A model generated the notes under the pieces. It ran no database searches, was not told the DNA's origin, and saw only the letters and a program-made list of their open reading frames with translations. From assembly GCA_964457335.1 (NCBI GenBank), contig CAYWGD010000006.1:53687-117686 (forward strand): a DNA stretch of 64,000 nt, in the 5' to 3' direction. The stretch comes from CAJBVW01 sp964457335. Lineage in GTDB: Bacteria > Myxococcota_A > UBA796 > SXON01. Position numbers and translations under genes: made by a program. Shown one piece after another: positions 61,340 to 64,000 of the stretch. Every line of letters starts with the position of its first letter. The stretch's first letter is position 1.

Positions 61340-62833
61340 GTGTGGGGAAAGTGCGCGCCCACCACCTCCCCCCTCCCCATCGGGTACGCTCTCTCCGTGG
61401 TCTTCACCCTGCTGCTCGCCTGCGCCACCCTCGGCTGCCGCGTCGGCGAGCGCCCCACCACAGGCGAAGGGCCCCCGGCCCCCGCGAGCGCGCCCGCCGG
61501 CCCCGCCGGCCCGACCGGCGCCGCGGTGGCCGCGGTGGAGCTCACCGCGCCCGGCGCCGCCGAGGATCCGGTCGTCACGCGGCTCCTCGCCGCCGCGCGC
61601 CGGGACGAGGCGACGACCTGGAGCCGCATCGTCGCCCTCTGCGACGGCTTCGGCCCCCGCCCGGCCGGCTCGCGCGCGCTCCAGCAGGCGATCGACTGGA
61701 GCGTGGAGCGCTTCCGCGAGGACGGGCTCCAGGACGTGCGCACGGAGCCCGTGACGGTGCCGGTCTGGGACCGTGGCGAGGAGTCGCTCGTCATGACGGC
61801 GCCCTACGCCGCGGAGCTCGCCATGCTCGGCCTCGGCGGCTCCGTCGGCACGGCCGGGATCGAGGCCCCCGTCGTGGTGGTGAAGTCCTTCGACGAGCTC
61901 GGCCCGCAGGTGGCCGGCAAGATCGTGCTCTACGACAGCCCGATGGACCTCGGCACCCCGCAGATCCTCCGCTACGGCACGGCGGTCGCCTACCGCTCGC
62001 AGGGCGCCACCCGCGCCGCGCGGCACGGGGCCGTGGCCGCGCTCGTCCGCTCGGTGACGACGCGGTCGCTCTACACGCCCCACACCGGCGGCATGCGGTA
62101 CGCGCCGGACGTGCCGCCCATCCCGACCGCGTCGGTCACCGTCGAGGACGCCGAGCGCATCGCGCGGCTCACCACCGCCGGCACCGAGGTGCGCGTGAAG
62201 CTCGCGATGGGCGCGCGGCGGCTGCCCGACGCGCCGAGCGCGAACGTGCTCGCCGAGCTCCCCGGCGCAACCGACGAGATCGTGCTCATCGGCGCGCACA
62301 TCGACTCCTGGGACGTGGGCACCGGCGCGCAGGACGACGGCGCCGGCGTCGTCCACGTGATCGAGGCCATGCGGCACCTCAACGCGCTCGGCGTGACGCC
62401 GCGGCGCACGATCCGCGCGGTGCTCTTCACCAACGAGGAGTTCGGGCTCGCGGGCGGCGAGGCCTACGACGCCGCGCACGGCACGGAGCGCCACGTCGCC
62501 GCCGTCGAGTCCGACCTCGGCGCCGGCCGCCCGCTCGGGTGGACCGCTTCCGGCCGCACGGGCGACCTCGACTGGCTGAACGCCGCGCTCGATCCGACCG
62601 GCCTGCGCGTGCTCGGTCCCGGCGGCGGCGCGGACATCGGCCCCCTCGGGGAGCGCGGCGTGCTCGTGATCGGGCTCTCCCCCGACGACGAGCGCTACTT
62701 CGACATCCACCACACCGAGGCCGACACCGTCGACAAGATCGACCCCACCGCGCTCGCGGAGGGCGTCGGCCAGCTCGCGGCGCTCGCGTGGCGGCTCGCG
62801 AACACCGACCGCGCCGAGGTCGGGACGGACTGA
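61340..62833 (+). CDS. M28-family zinc aminopeptidase, lipoprotein
   Basis: This 497-residue (from GTG 61340) or 478-residue (from GTG 61397) protein has a lipobox ending CATLGC. It carries the M28 metal centre: AHIDSWDVGTGAQDDGAG (first His and bridging Asp), TNEEFGLAGG (catalytic Glu and second ligand), ESDLGAGRP and a terminal HHTEADTVDKID His. A protease-associated insertion (about 155-260) matches the mammalian plasma glutamate carboxypeptidase layout. It should trim dipeptides or N-terminal residues at the cell surface, possibly for feeding. Confidence 0.9.
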   Translation: MWGKCAPTTSPLPIGYALSVVFTLLLACATLGCRVGERPTTGEGPPAPASAPAGPAGPTGAAVAAVELTAPGAAEDPVVTRLLAAARRDEATTWSRIVALCDGFGPRPAGSRALQQAIDWSVERFREDGLQDVRTEPVTVPVWDRGEESLVMTAPYAAELAMLGLGGSVGTAGIEAPVVVVKSFDELGPQVAGKIVLYDSPMDLGTPQILRYGTAVAYRSQGATRAARHGAVAALVRSVTTRSLYTPHTGGMRYAPDVPPIPTASVTVEDAERIARLTTAGTEVRVKLAMGARRLPDAPSANVLAELPGATDEIVLIGAHIDSWDVGTGAQDDGAGVVHVIEAMRHLNALGVTPRRTIRAVLFTNEEFGLAGGEAYDAAHGTERHVAAVESDLGAGRPLGWTASGRTGDLDWLNAALDPTGLRVLGPGGGADIGPLGERGVLVIGLSPDDERYFDIHHTEADTVDKIDPTALAEGVGQLAALAWRLANTDRAEVGTD

Positions 62834-62917
62834 TCCGTCGTGACCGTCTGCACGCCGGCGGTCGCGCTTTCCGATCCCGCGCCGCCCGGGCATGATGTTC
62901 CCACGCCTGGAGACGCC

Positions 62918-63883
62918 GTGCGCAGCCCCCTGTTGATCTCGATCCTCGCGACCATCGGCTGCGCTCCCACAGAGGAGGGCGAGGCCTGCCTGGCGATGGA
63001 GGCCGACGCCACGGAGTGTCCCGCGCCCGAGGACGTGAACGTCGAGGATCTCGTGAGCCCCGACCAGTGCGACCTCGACCCCGTCGAGATGTTGTCCACC
63101 GAGGCGCCTGACATCCGGGAGAACCGCATCTTCCAGGACGGCACGCTCGCCTGCTGCTACGACACGCTGCTGGTCGACACGATGCCCGGCGGCGAGTGCC
63201 AGGTCGGCCGCCCCTTCCTCCACGAAGGCGCCCCCGTGCTCCCGGCGGCGCCCGAGGTGGGGGAGCCCGTGGCGGCCGCGTGGCTGCGGCTCGCGCGTTT
63301 GGAGCTCGCGTCCGTGGCGGCGTTCGCGCGCCTCCAGCTCGAGCTCCTCGCCCACGGCGCGCCGCTCGACCTCGTCGACCGCGTGGCCGCCGCCATGGCC
63401 GACGAGGTCGACCACGCGCGCCGGGCCCGCGCGCACGCCGAGCGCCTCGCCGGCGTGGCGCTGCCCTTCGGCCCGATGCCCCTGCCCGCGATCGACGTGC
63501 AGCGGGGCCTCGCCGCGCTCGCGCGCGACGCGGTCCGCGAGGGCTGCATCGGCGAGACCGTGTCGGCCGGGATCGTGCGCGCCGCCGCCGAGGCCGCGGA
63601 GGACCCCGCCTGGGCCGACGAGCTCGCGGCCGTCGCCGCCGACGAGGAGCGCCACGCCGTGCTCTCGTGGTCCATCGTCGCGTGGGCCGTGCGCGCGGGC
63701 GGCGCCGAGGTGCGCGTGGCCGTGCGCGCGGCCTTCGCCGCGCCGGTGCCCGTCGGCGGGATGACCCGCCTCGACGGCGCCGAGGGCGCCGGGCTCCTGG
63801 GGCCCACGGCCGCCGCGCGGGTCGCCGAGGAGACGATCGCGCGGGTGATCGGGCCCGCGGCCACGGCGCTGCTGGCGGCCTGA
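62918..63883 (+). CDS. Lipoprotein with ferritin-like domain
   Basis: This 321-residue lipoprotein (lipobox ATIGC) has a Cys-rich linker of about 90 residues, then a four-helix ferritin-like bundle. Helix ligands appear as LELASVAAFARLQLEL, ADEVDHARRA (ExxH), GCIGETVSAG and ADEERHAVLSW (ExxH), a full di-iron set. Such domains occur in oxidases and iron-storage proteins; an envelope-anchored form may handle iron or peroxide. GTG 62918 was chosen from the GGAG upstream and the signal peptide. Confidence 0.7.
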   Translation: MRSPLLISILATIGCAPTEEGEACLAMEADATECPAPEDVNVEDLVSPDQCDLDPVEMLSTEAPDIRENRIFQDGTLACCYDTLLVDTMPGGECQVGRPFLHEGAPVLPAAPEVGEPVAAAWLRLARLELASVAAFARLQLELLAHGAPLDLVDRVAAAMADEVDHARRARAHAERLAGVALPFGPMPLPAIDVQRGLAALARDAVREGCIGETVSAGIVRAAAEAAEDPAWADELAAVAADEERHAVLSWSIVAWAVRAGGAEVRVAVRAAFAAPVPVGGMTRLDGAEGAGLLGPTAAARVAEETIARVIGPAATALLAA

Positions 63884-63909
63884 CGCCGGTTCGCTTTTCG
63901 GCCCGTTGC

Positions 63910-63953
63910 CGTGCGCCGGCGCCGCGCCGCCATCGTGCGCCGGCGCCGCGCCG
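63910..63953 (+). repeat. Tandem 20-mer direct repeat
   Basis: CGTGCGCCGGCGCCGCGCCG occurs at 63910-63929 and again at 63934-63953, with further CGGCGCCGCGCC echoes to the window edge. It is a GC-rich spacer repeat of unknown role; the array may continue beyond the window. Confidence 0.5.
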
Positions 63954-64000
63954 ACGCGCACGGCGGCGGGCGCCGGGCGACCGGCGCCGCGCCATCGGGC

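Noticed and set aside
63900..64000. CRISPR-like repeat at the window end
   Set aside because: The two copies are tandem with only four bases between them, so they are simple GC-rich direct repeats.

Overview
The window is very G+C-rich DNA with densely packed genes on both strands. It looks like a chromosomal segment of a predatory or social Myxococcota (former Deltaproteobacteria) or a close relative. The grounds are: many short lipoproteins with Asp/Thr-rich linkers, MopE-type Asp-rich repeats and Pmp-like beta-helix surface proteins, a receptor Ser/Thr kinase beside an FHA-AAA+ regulator, three NtrC-type AAA+ regulators, and readable sigma-54 promoters. This assignment rests on gene content only. 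No rRNA, tRNA or CRISPR array was seen.

Region by region. 1-6.0 kb: a truncated lipoprotein, a winged-helix regulator with paired operators, a fatty-acid-hydroxylase/HTTM membrane gene pair, a spacer with an inverted pair of a structured repeat, and an RTX-like secreted protein. 6.0-12.6 kb: a GNAT-like protein and a divergent signalling pair (FHA-AAA+ regulator with a mutated GAFTGA loop, and a 1313-residue membrane Ser/Thr kinase). 12.8-13.9 kb: a recombination scar made of half an MFS transporter and the C-terminal part of a serine recombinase. 14.0-21.4 kb: a PHM-like copper monooxygenase lipoprotein with a partner, Ada plus TetR, a GH92 mannosidase lipoprotein and an Ig-repeat lipoprotein with a consensus sigma-54 promoter. 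21.5-25.9 kb: a tight four-gene operon (alpha-oxoamine synthase, acetoacetate-decarboxylase-like protein, sulfotransferase, MFS exporter), the best candidate here for an undescribed small-molecule pathway. 26-31 kb: a large unknown protein with a pore-former-like hydrophobic hairpin, a membrane-anchored protein and a Pmp-like lipoprotein.

31.2-40.1 kb is a complete Kdp potassium-uptake locus in an unusual format: small ORF-kdpF-kdpA-kdpB-kdpC, a KdpD cut down to its cytoplasmic sensor half, a separate HAMP-PAS histidine kinase, and an NtrC-type regulator instead of KdpE. A sigma-54 promoter sits directly upstream of the structural genes. 40.3-50.8 kb is accessory: DsbA-like isomerase, methyltransferase, AhpD-like protein, LysR with a divergent MFS exporter and porin, TetR with a DUF2306 protein and a quinone-reductase-like enzyme, then a run of decayed genes. 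50.9-64 kb: another copy of the structured repeat, a MopE/Pmp lipoprotein, a SNF2 helicase, a phosphodiesterase lipoprotein, a self-contained sigma-54 module (MBL hydrolase, GAF-AAA+-Fis activator, sigma-54 promoter, lipoprotein), a DUF1801 protein, a KGG stress protein, an M28 peptidase and a ferritin-like lipoprotein.

How parts work together: sigma-54 control recurs (three promoters, three AAA+ regulators, one of which has probably lost sigma-54 contact), and much of the coding capacity goes to cell-envelope lipoproteins. Starts were chosen by ribosome-binding site, signal peptide and overlap. Functions are inferred from motifs visible in the translations, without database searches.
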